Shown: positions 1-12,181, numbered from the stretch's first letter. The stretch: DNA of 64,000 nucleotides from Misgurnus anguillicaudatus (GCF_027580225.2 NW_027395277.1:620001-684000); one strand, 5' to 3'. Program-made: numbers and translations. The notes: generated by a model from the sequence alone, not told the origin.

Positions 1-792
1 TGTTTACATTTACAACTGAAAGAATATTATCATTTAAAGGCTTTATTTTAAACTGGCATAAATGTTGTTTGTTGTTTAAAAATAAAATGTATTGTGTCCA
101 GTTGAAAAGTTGATGTTTTAATACGCAGACATTTGAAAATAACACATTTTAGTGTCACAATGGCAATACCGTAACACCGTGGTATTTTTGCTTATGGTTA
201 TCATCCAGAATCTCATTCCGGCCCATGCCTAATTGGAAGCATTACATTTTTGCCCCTCTTCTGTGAACGTGTTTTGCATGCCACTTCACACCCTGTTCAC
301 GCTCTGTAAAAATAGGGAGAATCAAATAAACTTTCCTGCTGAATTGACACAGGAGCTACAAAACGAAAAACATTTTGAAACAACAAAAAAAAAAACATCT
401 GGATGAGCAAAGAGCAAAAACCCAAATTAACATTGGTAACTTCACTGCTTTTCCGCAAGATGGAAACAGCTACAGGTCTGAAAGGGTCGTTGCAGTGTTT
501 CTTTTGGAAAGGTAGGTATACAGTGTGATTCTATTTTGATGGATTCAGATTGTATTTTAATGAAACGTGTTGCTTATGTAGTTTGTGTTCCTTTACGAAT
601 TAGTGCAATGATATTTATCTTTTCAAATTTCTAAACGTGCTGCATTTAATTCGGATTAAAAACAGTTTATGTTGGTTATTTTGGTAATGTTATTCACTTT
701 GTCAGTCTTACTGGATAATGAGATAGGAGTGTGCTTCTGGTTGGTGCGTGTAGGCTAAAGTTAGTATTTTTCAAAATCAAATACCCTGCCCT
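1..792. other. No confident gene; one candidate exon
   Basis: AT-rich DNA without a clear repeat family. On the minus strand, 432-500 could be a 69-nt exon in phase 0: acceptor AAAG before 500, donor GT after 432, reading KHCNDPFRPVAVSILRK and onward. It would fit directly after the exon ending at 1444. The same stretch on the plus strand has an ATG at about 462 and a GTAGGT donor near 511, so the strand is not settled. I see nothing else. Confidence 0.3.
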
Positions 793-796
793 TTAA

Positions 797-1201
797 AGGA
801 ATAGTCTACCCTTTTGCCATATTAAACTATGTTATTACCTCAACTTAGACAAATTGATACATATCTATCTTTTTTCAATGTGTGCACTGTATAGCGCGTC
901 GTGAATGTGTTAGCATTTAGCCTAGACCCATTCATTCCTATGGTACCAAACAGGGAAGCCACCAAACACTTCCGTGTTTTCCCTATTTAAAGAATGTTAC
1001 ATGAGGAGTTATACCAGTAAGTATGGTGCCACAAAATAAAACTTTTTTTTGGTACCATAGGAATGAATGGGGCTAGGCTAAATGCGAACACATTAACAAC
1101 ACACTGTGCAGTGCACGCATTGAAAAAAGATAGATATGTATTAATTCGTCTAGGTCGAGGTAATAACATAGTTTAATATGGCAAAAGGGTAGACTATTCC
1201 T
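797..1201. mobile_element. Foldback MITE with TTAA target duplication
   Basis: The two ends are long inverted repeats of roughly 160 bases. The left end starts AGGAATAGTCTACCC and the right end finishes with its complement. TTAA flanks both sides (793-796 and 1202-1205), as expected for a piggyBac- or Kolobok-type target. There is no transposase reading frame, so it is non-autonomous. Confidence 0.85.
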
Positions 1202-1443
1202 TTAAGATGCCAAGCATAAAATATTCACAATACAATCTTATGGACATAAAACATCTAAACAATATTGTATGGGTGAGTTAACTGTTGTATCGGCAAAGAG
1301 TAATTTAATCTGGGGCTTTTAATATTTAGAAAATATTAAGGCAGTACCGGACTGTCGTCAATTACACCTCACATAGCCTAATGTCATATTAAATGTATTA
1401 TTTTGTGAAACACCATTCAGCCTAAAACTACAAACACACTTAC

Positions 1444-2364
1444 CTTTAATAACTGAGCTGATGTTTTTTCAAATGCTTGCTTCTGCGGTGGACCACCACC
1501 ACCATTCATGTTGAACTTTGAAATTAATGAATTTTAGGGAACTCTAAAATACAAAAGATAATGTTGTTAACATTTGCAGACTTACATATATTTTTGATTT
1601 TTTGTGACCACATGAAAGACTGCGTTGACACCACAATGTCTTATTAATATTGCATGTTTATAGAATTTACCTGTCCAGCATTCTTCCGGCACGGTCTCTC
1701 AAGTTTCTCCCTCCAGTTTCACACAGCTTTGACACCTGAATAGCACATGCATATGTCAGTAATTGTACAGTATTGTATGCTTCAGTGTACAAGTGTTTAC
1801 CAACCTTTAAGGCTAATGCCCACTGACCTGCAAGTTTTCCCTCACTAACACAATAAAAATCTTTTTTTCCAACAAACTGAAGGCCTGTGAGTTAAATCCA
1901 TATGGAAAAATAGCTTTCCCCCACAATCTATCTCTGTATGCATAATTGTAAAGCATAACTGCCTACATTACTTTAAGCAACACAGTGATAACTTAGCTAA
2001 GTTACTGCTGTTACTAAAAAGCAGCCTACAAATCACTTATGTAAATCTTCAGTGTAACGTTACATAGACTCATTTACCTCCACTATTTTATTACATTGCA
2101 GGTTGTACTGTTTAGGTTTTATAAAACATGGGTTACTTACTTTAACGTAAAGTTACCCGCAAGAATGTCGCGATTCCAACAACAAATAAAGTAAATACAT
2201 TTTAAACACATGTAAAATAAAATAATAAAAAACACTTACAAGACCAAACGAGTGTGGAAGATTGCTTTCCCCTTGGCTGCTCGCTGGTTGGTGTTGTTGA
2301 TTTTCAAACAGCGGAAATCTTTCTCGCGAGATTTGGCCTCGTGTTTGTGTACTGCAGCTGCCAT
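1444..2364 (-). CDS. Possible 5' exons of an unrecognised gene
   Basis: Three exon-like blocks follow one another on the minus strand with good splice signals. Exon 1 ends at 2240 before GTAAGTG. Exon 2 is 1671-1735 (acceptor TTCAG, donor GTAAAT). Exon 3 starts at 1543 after a pyrimidine-rich TTTTAG and ends at 1444 before GTAAGTG. The first ATG, at 2364, runs into a stop in exon 2, so exons 1 and 2 are probably 5' UTR. A likely start is the ATG at 1507-1509, which gives 22 residues beginning MNGGGGPPQKQAF. The rest would lie at lower coordinates or outside the window; 432-500 is a phase-compatible candidate. I do not recognise the product. A TCTCGCGAGA motif within exon 1 supports a housekeeping-type promoter. 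Confidence 0.4.
2322..2331. promoter_or_regulatory. TCTCGCGAGA promoter motif
   Basis: Exact palindromic TCTCGCGAGA, a motif known from TATA-less vertebrate housekeeping promoters. It lies in the most GC-rich part of the first 3 kb, at the 5' end of the candidate minus-strand exon 1. Confidence 0.55.
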
Positions 2365-2479
2365 CTAGCGGTTCGGAGTTGTAACTGGATTTTGTATATC
2401 AATAATGAATGTTATGTGTGACAGCAGATATTCAGATAAGATAAATAAAACCAAACATCTTGAATTCACTGGTGTCTTT

Positions 2480-3175
2480 GCATGCCTGATGAAATATCAT
2501 ACATCTTGCAAGTTATTTTGGCAAAAACAACATTTTATTAAATTCAAGGTTATTCTGGGCTAAACATGGTTTGTTCGTAGTCGGTCTATTTATGAGCTAA
2601 ATAGTGGCTATGTACGACGGTGCATAAAACACTTTAAAGAAATTAAACAAACCTTGTAATCGCTGTTAACTTTGCTTACACAATGAAATACCATACATCT
2701 CACAAGTTATTTGGCAAAAACCACATGTAATTAAATTAATGGTTATTTCTGGGCTAAACGTGGGTTATTCGTAGTCGGTCTATTTGTAAGCTAAATAGTG
2801 GCTAAGTACAGACGGTGCATATAACACCTTAAAGAAATGAAACAAAATACCTTAATCGCTTTGAACTTTGTTTACATGATTAAATATCATACATCTCACA
2901 AATCATTTTGGAAAAACAACATGTAATTAAATTCATGGTTATTTCTGGGCTAAACGTGGTTTATTCGTAGTCGGTCTATTTATGAGCTAAATTGTGACTA
3001 CGTACAGACGATGCATAAAACACTTTATAGAAATGAAACGAAATACCTTGTAATCGCTGTTAACTTTGCTTACATGATGAAATAGCATACATCTCACAAA
3101 TTATTTTGTCAAAAACCACATGTAACCAAATTAAAGTTTATTTGGGCTAGATATGGGCTAGGCACAGCCCGGCTA
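2480..3175. repeat. Tandem repeat, about 195-bp unit, 3.6 copies
   Basis: The landmark CATACATCT recurs near 2498, 2692, 2888 and 3086, giving periods of 194-198. Each unit also carries GTAGTCGGTCTATTT and ends near AACTTTGCTTACA. The last copy is incomplete and breaks at about 3150. No reading frame is conserved between the units. Confidence 0.85.
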
Positions 3176-3547
3176 TATCGGGTCTATACTGAAACGAGAC
3201 GTTGAAATGACGGCTATTGCTTGCTGGGCAGTGCTTCTATCAACCCCGAAAACATGAAAAATAGCAACCCTGTAACTTTGTTTTGGTAATGCTCTCTCTG
3301 CAAGCATGTGAATAAATAGGTCATGCGGATTTCGCTCCCCCCATGAGGTAGTAAGGGGATCTTATTATAATGATACCGCCCCTTCAACTGCGCAACCATG
3401 ATGCTATCTCAAGTGCGAGTGACCGAGAGAAAGTATTTTTATTCCATCAAACACAAACAGGAGCCTACAATCTTATAACTTGTAGTTTTAATAATCTTTC
3501 TAAAGATTGAATCAACGTTCTAAAGGATTAACGTTACCTTAGTGCAA

Positions 3548-3600
3548 GAGAGAGAGAGAGAGAGAGAGAGCGAGTGAGCGAACGAACGAGAGAGAGAGAG
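3548..3600. repeat. (GA)n simple repeat
   Basis: A run of GA dinucleotides interrupted by GAGC/GAAC steps, flanked by AGTGCAA on the left and GCAACGCGACGG on the right. Confidence 0.9.
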
Positions 3601-5260
3601 CAACGCGACGGTTCGCTTTCAAGTAAGTTATGTTGTTTAATATGTTTCTCTGAAGTTTATATGAATGAACACGAATTTATGCACTGCACGAGACAGACTG
3701 AGTGAACAACGCGTATTCACTATCATACACAATAAGCATAAATATGTTGTTTAATGTTTCTCTGAAGTTTCAAATGAATACGAGGTGTTACAATACAGAG
3801 AGTGAGAGACTGACAGAAACGCGAATGTGTTACACAATACACAATAAACTTAAACATGCCATTTGATCTGTTTCTCTAAAGTTTAAGCATTAAACGTGTT
3901 GTTTTATTACAGATCATTTAAATGTGGTTTGGTCAAAAAGTAAACTTCCGAGTGTTTGTAAATGTGTATTTTATTTGTAACATGCTGAAAATCATTGTGC
4001 CTGTTTAAAACACAGGCAGCATGAGACCTAAAAGTCTTTATTTTTATTCCACAATGTTCCCCATCTGCTGATAAACATGTATTTAGTATGCATAAAACAG
4101 ATGATTGACTTTTTAAACTTGTTCAAATATATAATGCTGAACATCTCACTAACTAATGTGGGATTTTAATGTCATATGTTTTATTAATATTGTATTTAGA
4201 AGTGTTTTCAATAATCATTATAGTATGCTGAAGTAAAAGATTGTTTGTGTTTGTCTGAGAGAGTGGAAAGCTACTGAGAGGAAGCAGCCTCTGTGTTTGC
4301 AAAAGTTACAAGGTCGTGGTTGGATTAGTGAGGAATTTGCAGGTGGCAACATTCAAGATAAAGAGCGAGGCTTAAAGAAGAAAAGCAGACAGATAACCAT
4401 GTATTAACTAATGCTTTAATATTCACAGGATAAAATATGCAATATATTCCTTACTTAATCAGTATTAATCATTGAATAATTGATGTAATAAAGATATGAT
4501 GTTGTCTTAGATAAATGTGTATTAACCAATGAAATGAAGGTTGTATACAGAATAACCTAATGGAGACATGACAGCTTAACCTTGAAGAACAGAACCTCCT
4601 GTGTTTGTTCTTTGTGTGTGTGTGTTCTTCCCTAACAGATGTTTTTTTAATAATGATTAAAGTGTTTGCTTAGAAGTAGTATTGCAGTAAAAGATTTAAT
4701 ATGTGTTTATCTATCTAAAGAAGTTAATGTGTGCCTTATTCATATAACCAATTTTACGAATAATGAAATGATGTCATGATATTGAAATGTGTTTTACATA
4801 ATAATCACTTTCATTTTACAGCTTATGTTTTTTATGAATAAATGAATGTTTTATTAATGATTTGGTTTTAAGAAAGCATTATTATATTCTATGTGAAGTC
4901 AATCATATGTGAAGTGGAGGAGTACTAGGGAGGAAGTTACGGGCTGTATGGCCCTCAGGGATGAGCGGAGAAAAGTTTGTTTTTTCTTTGCTGTGTGTGT
5001 CTATCTTCTGCAGGCTAAAACTGGGTGTGGTGATGGAGTCAGATGTACGAGGGGAACGGCCTTTGTGGGTGGAGATTCTAAGAAGAAAGATCGACGTCAT
5101 ATATTTTATAAATATGCATGTTATTTTTTGAGCTGGTTGTTCATTGCTTGAGATGACCCAGCGCTGTAAAACTTTTTCATATCTGATCAATAAATAACTT
5201 AATTTTAATACCATGTCTTTCCTCTAATTATGAACATGCAATGGACGCCTTAAAGTCCAA
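3601..5260. other. Unclassified repeat-like DNA, no gene seen
   Basis: About 3620-3890 holds three degenerate copies of a roughly 110-base unit marked by GTTTCTCTGAAGTTT. Farther on, 4260-4400 and 4900-5200 resemble retroelement regulatory sequence: a GT-rich tract, then AATAAA at 5189-5194 on the plus strand. I could not define ends or target duplications. The short open frames on both strands look fortuitous. Confidence 0.35.
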
Positions 5261-5665
5261 CACTAACTTCTTTCGTGAGAGAATGCAGTGCCTTGTCTAC
5301 ATGATATTGATCTTAAGAATAATCGCTCCATGGATTCACTCCTGTGAAAAACATCATCTTTATCTTTAGGTAGGCCTGTCAAGATAAGAACAAGTGCACT
5401 AATGAAAAAAAAATCATGCAAAAGTGTGTCCATGCAGAATAATTGTTGTAAAAGTGACATTTTTGTCCATTGCTAAACAATGAAAAACATAAAACACATC
5501 ATACCTCCACCGAGCAGTCTTTTTCTAAAGATAAAGAGTTTTTTATTTTATTTATATAGCGCTTTTAACAATTGTTTAATGTTTCAAAGCAGCTTTATAT
5601 TAATAAATGCAGAAGAAAACACAACCGGTGGATAACATAAGAAGCAGAGTAAAGTGGCTAAGATT

Positions 5666-6974
5666 TGTAAGGTACCACCCACTAGCCCAACGACGGATAG
5701 AAGTGGAGTGGTTGAAGGGGACTCGTGTTCGTTCCTTCCTCAGCGCTTCTAGAAGAATAATTCCATATCATGATTAAATTAATTTCTTTGATCTCTGTGT
5801 TTAAATTAAAATCTGACTCCAATTTATAAAATATCAATATTATTCTGATGCTGATCATAATTTATATTTATCATTATTATGTTTTCATTCTCTTAATTAT
5901 TTAAATATACATAGAGAATAAGTTATAATCCTGAAGGTGCTAAGGCAGTTCCATACAGCTGGGCGTAGAGGCATTCTCCTTCTTACTTAAATTAAAAGTA
6001 GAGGTTTCTCCAAAACACATTGAAAATAAGAGGATCCATCTATAGTTTAGGTTGAGGCATTTCTCCATCCAACCTATAAAGTGAGGCAATTATACACATC
6101 ATATTTTCAATAGAGGCAATTTTCCTAATCTAGGCCCCCTTCGGTATCTTTCTCTTAAATACTTAGAATACAAGAAAAGACTTGACAAGTTTCAAACTGA
6201 GTAAAGATTAACAATTTATTTTGCCAGGCAGGTTACACTTAAATCAATAATTTGGTTATTCAAATCAATCAATTACAAATATATCAAAACATTCACTAAA
6301 AGATCAGCATAGAAAAATGAACGTTTCACAAAATTCAAATCATACCTGGCAATTAAAGACACACAAAGTGGTCTAGGAAGATTCTTGTTAAAGATGTCTT
6401 CCATAATGTTGAATACACACACCCAAAGTGTGGGGAAGATTCTTGCTAAAGAATACTTCCCAGAGTCTCTTGCCAAGCCACCTTATATACACAGAATGAG
6501 ACAAAGAATAATAAAATCTCAAAACAGGATTTGGTTGGTCGGTTCTCGTGACCTGAAGGAGCACCAAATGGGACTGTTAACCATCTGTAATCTAGATCTC
6601 CTCATGAGTTGACACCCATCACAGGAGTACAGATTATGTCTTAAGTTTTAAACTTTGATATACTTTCTCTTAGCATTATAGAAATTAGACCTTTTTAACC
6701 ATCGCACCATGACCTTTAAAACAACACCAAACATGAAGATGAAACCTTTGTAGCATCACAACATATGATATATCCAATGTTACATGTGTTTAGTATATTT
6801 CCAGTAACCAAAACCTTAAAGGAGAAGAGAGAGGGGGTGAAATACAGATCAGTTCCTGTGTATCCGTGACCCCTGTGGAGAGAGACAACACGTCTCTCAA
6901 AAATAGACACAGAATGTGTTTTTTATTGTTTTATGGTCCAGCTCCAAAACCAAAACTTGTCCACCTGTCCTACA
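5666..6974 (-). mobile_element. Solo LTR, about 1.3 kb
   Basis: The element runs from TGTAAGGTACC to CTGTCCTACA and is flanked by the 4-base duplication GATT (5662-5665 and 6975-6978). The related copy at about 29.82 kb shows the uninterrupted site. On the minus strand there is a TATA-like GTATATAAGG near 6480 and AATAAA near 6214, so the LTR reads leftwards. No internal retroviral genes remain. A 4-base duplication fits an endogenous retrovirus or a Gypsy-like element; I cannot say which. Confidence 0.75.
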
Positions 6975-7023
6975 GATTAAACCGTACTAGTGAGCATTGT
7001 AATAGAAGAGAGTTCTAAGTTAA

Positions 7024-8391
7024 AGGATAATTCCGGTATTTAACACTTTGAGTCTCATTTCTGGTTTGTTTTGGATGAACTACAGTGATGGACACAGAAA
7101 CTTTGACAATGGGTCGTGTCTTGACTTTTCGACTCATTTAGAAGCGTCTCTTGACTGCTTCAGAATGGAAGTCAATGGCCATGCACAAACATGTCATTAA
7201 AACAACACTTAACGTTCATTTTTAAAACTGTACTACTCACCGAGTGGTTTGTGGTATTCGTTGATGATTAAAAACAAATATATTGGCGCAATCTATGATT
7301 TTAATCCGTGTTATTTGCTATAGTGGAACTATTTCTTCAGATACCTCACAACCACGTATATACTTCCGCTCTATATTTGAGTCTGAAGCATGAACGAACG
7401 AACGTAACGTAGTCCAACAAACTGTAATAAAACGGTAGCATACTTTCAAAATCAAGTTTATTTATAACACTTACACCATCCAATATGTTTTTTCATCAGC
7501 AGAACAATACAGAAGATATTTTGCAGAAACCCCAGTGCTCCGCCATGCAAGTCAACAGATCCGCACACTTTAAGAGCTAAAGCATATATATCCAATACAA
7601 CAGTAATCCCCCATAACTCCGTGTGACATATTGACGTCTTGTGAAGCAAATCAATCAGTTTTTTGCAAGAAACTGAACGTTATTTACAACACTATTAGCG
7701 TAAATGCCAAAGCAGGAAGCGCGCTTTACGTTCAAGGCGATCTCTTCCACTGGTGTGCGTTTGGTGGCTGTTGGCTATGGATGTTGGTCTGTCTGCGCCA
7801 CCTATAGAGCGGGAGCGTGAAGCGCACTTCCTGCTTGGCAAAAGCTCTGCATTAACGCTGTAAAATATTTATATATATATTCGAATCTCAAAACTGAAAA
7901 TCGAATGTCTACCCACGGAACGAATATTCAAATATTCTGGTCCAGCCCTACAAATATGGGAAAAATTTATTCTGAGAGAAACCGAGCGAAAAAACTACAA
8001 CCACATGGAAACAGCCCCTTTTCTGTTTCCCGGCGGCGGAGTGATATATCAGCGAGCAATGAGTCTTCCAAGAGATGTCAATGGAATTTTACAAAATGCC
8101 AAATAAAACGCGACAGAAACTGTATTTCGCTACACAACTTGTTTTAAATCATCAACGAACACCACGAACCACTCGGTGAGTAGCACAGTTTTGAAAATGA
8201 ACGTTAAGTGTTGTTTTAATGACATGTTTGTGCATGGCCATTGACTTCCATTCTGAAGCAGTCAAGAGACGCTTCTGAATGAGTCGAAAGGCAAGACACG
8301 ACCCATTGTCAAAATTTCTGTGTCCATCACTGTAGTTCATCCAAAACAAACCAGAAATGAGACTCAAAGTGTTAAATACCGGAATTATCTT
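7024..8391. mobile_element. TTAA-target foldback element, 1.37 kb
   Basis: Inverted repeats of roughly 240 bases at both ends (about 7024-7262 and 8152-8391) start AGGATAATTCCGG and AAGATAATTCCGG. TTAA lies at 7020-7023 and 8392-8395. The empty site is seen in the copies at about 26.42 and 29.87 kb. The interior has no transposase frame. Confidence 0.85.
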
Positions 8392-8420
8392 TTAAGCCAA
8401 TGTCAGCTGACTCCCTAGAT

Positions 8421-8728
8421 CAGGGGTCTCCAACCTTTTTATGAGCAAGGGCTACCACAATGGATAAAACAATCTGGAGGGCTACTTTTTGATATAGTCT
8501 ACTTAAAACTTTTTTGTTTTACTTGTTTATTTTATTTTATTTGACTTGTTTATATGTTTTAGTATTGTTTAAAATTGTAACATACGTAAACCAAGCCAAG
8601 CTAATATAAAAAATATGTAATGAATAAATATTACAGTTGAGACTATTAATAGAATGTGCTTTGGCGGGCACCTCACAGACTCTGTGCGGGCTACCTGGTG
8701 CCCGCGGGCACCACGTTGGTGACCCCTG
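8421..8728. mobile_element. hAT-type non-autonomous element
   Basis: Ends CAGGGGTC and GACCCCTG are inverted repeats. The flanks CCCTAGAT (8413-8420) and CCCTAGGG (8729-8736) are a slightly decayed 8-base duplication. The empty copy near 29.90 kb reads CCCTAGGG once. Confidence 0.75.
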
Positions 8729-9031
8729 CCCTAGGGCTTGAAAAAACTCTAGAAGAAAAACACCTGTGGGAAAAGTCCTAGGTGAAAAAGAAACCCTTGA
8801 GAGAGAGCCAGACATAGCTGATTCTACTATATATTAGAAAGAATACTATATATTAGATATTATATTATAAAATTTTATGGGGCAGGGAAAGAGAAACATA
8901 ATCCTATTAGCGTACTCGTCTTTCGCATCAATCGCATGTAATGCGTGTTTCATACTGTATAGTGGTTAAAAATCTGCTTGGTTCTGGACAGGCTAACTAC
9001 TGCAGCATAAGTATATTTACTAGATAAATTA

Positions 9032-9351
9032 TGTCACGACACGCTCACAAAGCAGGTAAGATCCAAGTGCAGTTTTATTTGTAGGTAATCCACAATTGTA
9101 ATACATATGGGGAAAGGGTCAAAATCCATACATAAAACAATCCAAACATGACATGAACATAACCCAGGAAGGCAGTGTGACATTAAACAAGGACTCTGTG
9201 ACTGATACTAAACAAACCAGGCTTAAATACAAATGGTGATGGGAAACAGCTGGTGACATGAGGCAGGTAATTAAACTAATGAGTCCAGGTGAAGGGGATC
9301 AGCACTGAAAACACACACACATGACAGAAACACAGTTTGCCAACTGTGACA
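9032..9351 (-). mobile_element. Solo LTR, 320 bp
   Basis: Runs from TGTCACGACACG to CAACTGTGACA with the 5-base duplication AATTA (9027-9031 and 9352-9356). On the minus strand it has a TATA-like GTATTTAAGCC and a downstream AATAAA close to the end, as in a Gypsy-type LTR. The empty site is visible near 26.67 kb. Confidence 0.8.
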
Positions 9352-9517
9352 AATTATGCTTTGTTAAAGAGATATGTCTTTAAACTTAAATTGATTGCCT
9401 GATTCTCAAATATTGTTGGGTAAATCATTGTTGGGTTAATGCTTTTGTAACATCTTTCAGTTGTTTTGCGGCAAAAATGATTCTGAGGAGGTCCAAGTCT
9501 GACAACAGAAAACAGCA

Positions 9518-9830
9518 TCATACGCTTGCATCATACAATCTTCCCGAGCTCTTTACTGGCATTTCTGAGACAGTTGGGACAGGTGTTCCTCCTACATGTA
9601 ATCTTTGATCTGTTACTTGGTCTCTCATGATGGAGATGCTTCTGCACTTATTGGGCTTTAACTTCATCCTCGCCCATGTTATGTTTTGATGAAGTTTCTG
9701 CAGCAGTCTTTTGGTGCAGGGGGCAGTTGTTATGAATATTGTTAAATTGTCCATATAGGCACGAATTGGTGGTAACCGCTGATTACTTTGTAGTCGTTCA
9801 CCTCCCACGACCCATTTCGAGGCTCTTATA
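9518..9830 (-). mobile_element. Non-LTR retrotransposon reverse-transcriptase fragment
   Basis: A 96-residue frame shows the reverse-transcriptase palm motif as AYMDNLTIF, followed by a KLHQNITWARMKLKPNKC region and PVKSSGRLYDAS. This layout is typical of site-specific non-LTR retrotransposons in fish. The usual YMDD/YADD catalytic box is changed to YMDN, and both ends are truncated, so it is inactive. Confidence 0.7.
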
Positions 9831-10135
9831 AAAAAGACTGAGTTTCAGAAAGGAATCTGTAGTTTGTTGTTGAATATAAACCAGTAAGGGTTAATAATAA
9901 TAATCAGTGTGACTCTGTTTAAAATGTTTATCATTTCATCTTTAACATGAGAGTAAAATGTCATTCACACTTTTATGTTTACATTAAAGATTCACGAATG
10001 CAGTCGTGTGAATCGCTCATGAAAGAAGATGAAGGTACTGTATGAGATTTCTAACATCTGTCATGATTAATATTTTTCTTTTTAATTGGATGACTAACAG
10101 TAAATTTAAAATGAAGTCAGAGTCGTCGGCCATCA

Positions 10136-11165
10136 GGTCTGGGCTAAGGCTGGAACACGGGCGTGGCATGGGTGCTCTGTAGCGCCCCCTGTAATGCAAA
10201 AACAAACATTGGGGCACAGATCGGGCAAAAATGTTCGCACATGCACGAAAGTTGGTACGCATATAGATCTCATTAACCCGAACAACTTTTGCCCTCTAAC
10301 ATTTTAGCTCCGCCCAACAGGAAGTCGGCCATTTTGGATGGTTTCAAAAATGCATATGGTGAACTTTTGAATACTCCTTCTAGGGAATTCATGGGATTGA
10401 CACCAAACGTGGTGATCATGATGCCAAGACATTGTTCTTGCTAAAATGCAAAGGGATTTTTGATATCTCGAACTGTTCTGCCATGGCGAGGCGACAAATT
10501 CATGACGAAATCAGAAAAACAGGAAGGGTCTAATATCTAAGGTAGAAAATGTCTTATTGTGATGACACACGGGGTGTTTGTTCGTCTGAAGATTCTGATT
10601 GCATCGATGTGCCTATTGTGAGTCTCGGGTATAGCGCCACCACCAGGCACCAGGAAGTGTTGCAGTCACAAAGGTTGATTGTTTTGACAGTTCCATGTGA
10701 TGTTCTTTTAAATACTCCTCCTAGAATGTTTATGCGATTGACACCAAAAGTGGTCAACATGATGCTGAGACATTGTAGATGCTAAATTGCGAAGGAACTT
10801 TTTGACATCTCGAACGCTGTTGCCATTCAAACTTTACTTTAATTTCAGGCATATTTAAGGCTCTTGGCGTGCTTAGATTAACTTTAAATTTGGCACACAC
10901 ATGAGAGTTGTCGGCTGTAAAGTGTTGACAAAAGGGTCAGATAAAGGCATGTCTATTTAGTGGCTCACTAGCTCCCCCGTTTGTCTAAATGTGGGGTTTC
11001 TTTTACCTACAGTACCCAAATTGGTCAGTAGCAACATGAAATAGTCCACTGATATTTTGCCCACTTGATGCACGTGCCCACTTTGCGTCGTTTTCTCGGA
11101 GGCACTGTGTAGTGGTAAAAAAACGTGCGAGGGCCCGCCATTGCTGCTTGCAGCTATATTTTAAT
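10136..11165. repeat. Dispersed repeat with internal duplication
   Basis: A stretch of about 130 bases marked by ATTGACACCAAA and GAGACATTG/AAGACATTG occurs twice (about 10367-10500 and 10690-10830). The region ends in CATTGCTGCTTGCAGCTATA, which I associate with a common cyprinid interspersed repeat. No transposase and no consistent frame. Confidence 0.55.
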
Positions 11166-11399
11166 TTTTGATATTGATAAAAAGATGTAGGTTTTAGAAG
11201 TGCAAACACTTTTCATAACAGAAACATTATGGTCAATATTATAGATCAAATATAAAATCTTAAATGTCGAGTTTTCAAATGATTAGGGGGTTGTTAGGGA
11301 TATTTATCTGGACATTGGTAATACCAAAGGTGTGAGGAACCAGATATAAACTTCATCTACTGTTTTTCTAACTGATCAGAAATCAGTTATGCTGAGATT

Positions 11400-11990
11400 G
11401 ATGAAGTTCACTTGTTTACTGAATCAACATATGTTTGTGGTTTCAGATGTATTGAGGGAATGAAAGAGTTTAAATGCAAATCAAAACATCTACAAAAAAG
11501 TTTAATATTAATTGAAACAAAAATATGAATAGATTTACTTTCTTAAAATGCACTGGTTATATTTGCTGTCTGTAGAGACTTCTGTGGTATTTTGTAAAAT
11601 AAAACACCTACAAAAACTTTTAACAAACATTTAATGACCTTTAAATATCCTCAAAAGACAAATATAAGATGCTTTGAAACAATGTGTCAAAAGGTCTGTA
11701 CAAAAATGACAATTTAAGAATAAAGCAATGTTAATGTCAACATTTCTAGTGGGAATTAATCATAACTTTTTCAAATTACATTGTAAATATATGAATAAAC
11801 AAGTCATCTCACTCAACTCAGACATCAGATCAGTCTCCTGTTTATAGATGATCCAGTTCTGCTGTAACTTACATAAAGCAACATCTGGATCTCATGTACA
11901 ACTGTCAGACACGTCATTTGTATAAATGTTATATATACTGTCTGGATGTGAGAAGAAGGATTTGTTTGAATTGTGTAAAGCATAGATCTT
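11400..11990. repeat. Segmental-duplication remnant of the ubiquitin-like array (3' flank)
   Basis: Matches the 3' flanks of copies D (about 19.4-19.9 kb) and F (about 26.72-27.1 kb): shared landmarks are GTGTCAAAAGGTCTGTA, CAGTCTCCTGTTTAT/GTA and ATTGTGTAAAGC. It ends abruptly at about 11.99 kb before any exon, so only the flank of another gene copy survives. Confidence 0.6.
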
Positions 11991-12181
11991 CAAGCTTTTT
12001 CAGGCCAAAGATCCCCTAAAGGTAACATTTGTAATAATTGAGGTAAAAGATTTTTAAAAATGAGCTACACGCATCAAAAGAATGAGAAGAAATAAGGGCA
12101 AAGATGTCATTAAAAAAATGACAAGGTATAGTGCTGCAGAGATATCAATCTGAATTAGCATGCTAAATTACTAGCTACAGC

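Larger units (their letters stand above)
5536..9430. repeat. Old dispersed repeat inside exon 2 of copy A, itself hit four times
   Basis: The base element begins with the fish-type TTATTTATATAGCGCTTTT and continues in pieces: 5536-5665, 6979-7019, 8396-8420, 8737-9031 and 9357 onward. Four later insertions fill the gaps: a solo LTR, a TTAA foldback, a hAT element and a second solo LTR. Two further copies of the base repeat (23.4-26.7 kb and 29.8-30.2 kb) lack these four, so they serve as empty-site references that fix each boundary to the base. Confidence 0.75.
5306..9498 (-). pseudogene. Ubiquitin-like gene copy A (split remnant)
   Basis: Fragments of a type I member of the ubiquitin-like array. 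Exon 3 starts at 5375 after CTTGACAG and reads LPKDKDDVFHRSESMERLF, close to exon 3 of intact copy B. The last bases of exon 2 are near 5505-5535, where LLGG replaces the LRGG of copy B before the GT donor at 5504. The first part of exon 2 is near 9420-9498; its reading (LLRIIFA.KQLKDV) follows the ubiquitin pattern. Between these halves lies a stack of insertions from about 5536 to 9420. No exon 1 was found and stops interrupt exon 2, so the copy is dead. Copies E and G carry the same base insertion, so that insertion predates the duplication. Confidence 0.65.

Noticed and set aside
2480..3175. Possible CRISPR-like repeat array
   Set aside because: Units of 195 bp are contiguous without spacers, and the DNA is vertebrate.
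9518..9808. Host gene at 9.5-9.8 kb
   Set aside because: The palm motif and flanking words are those of a non-LTR retrotransposon.
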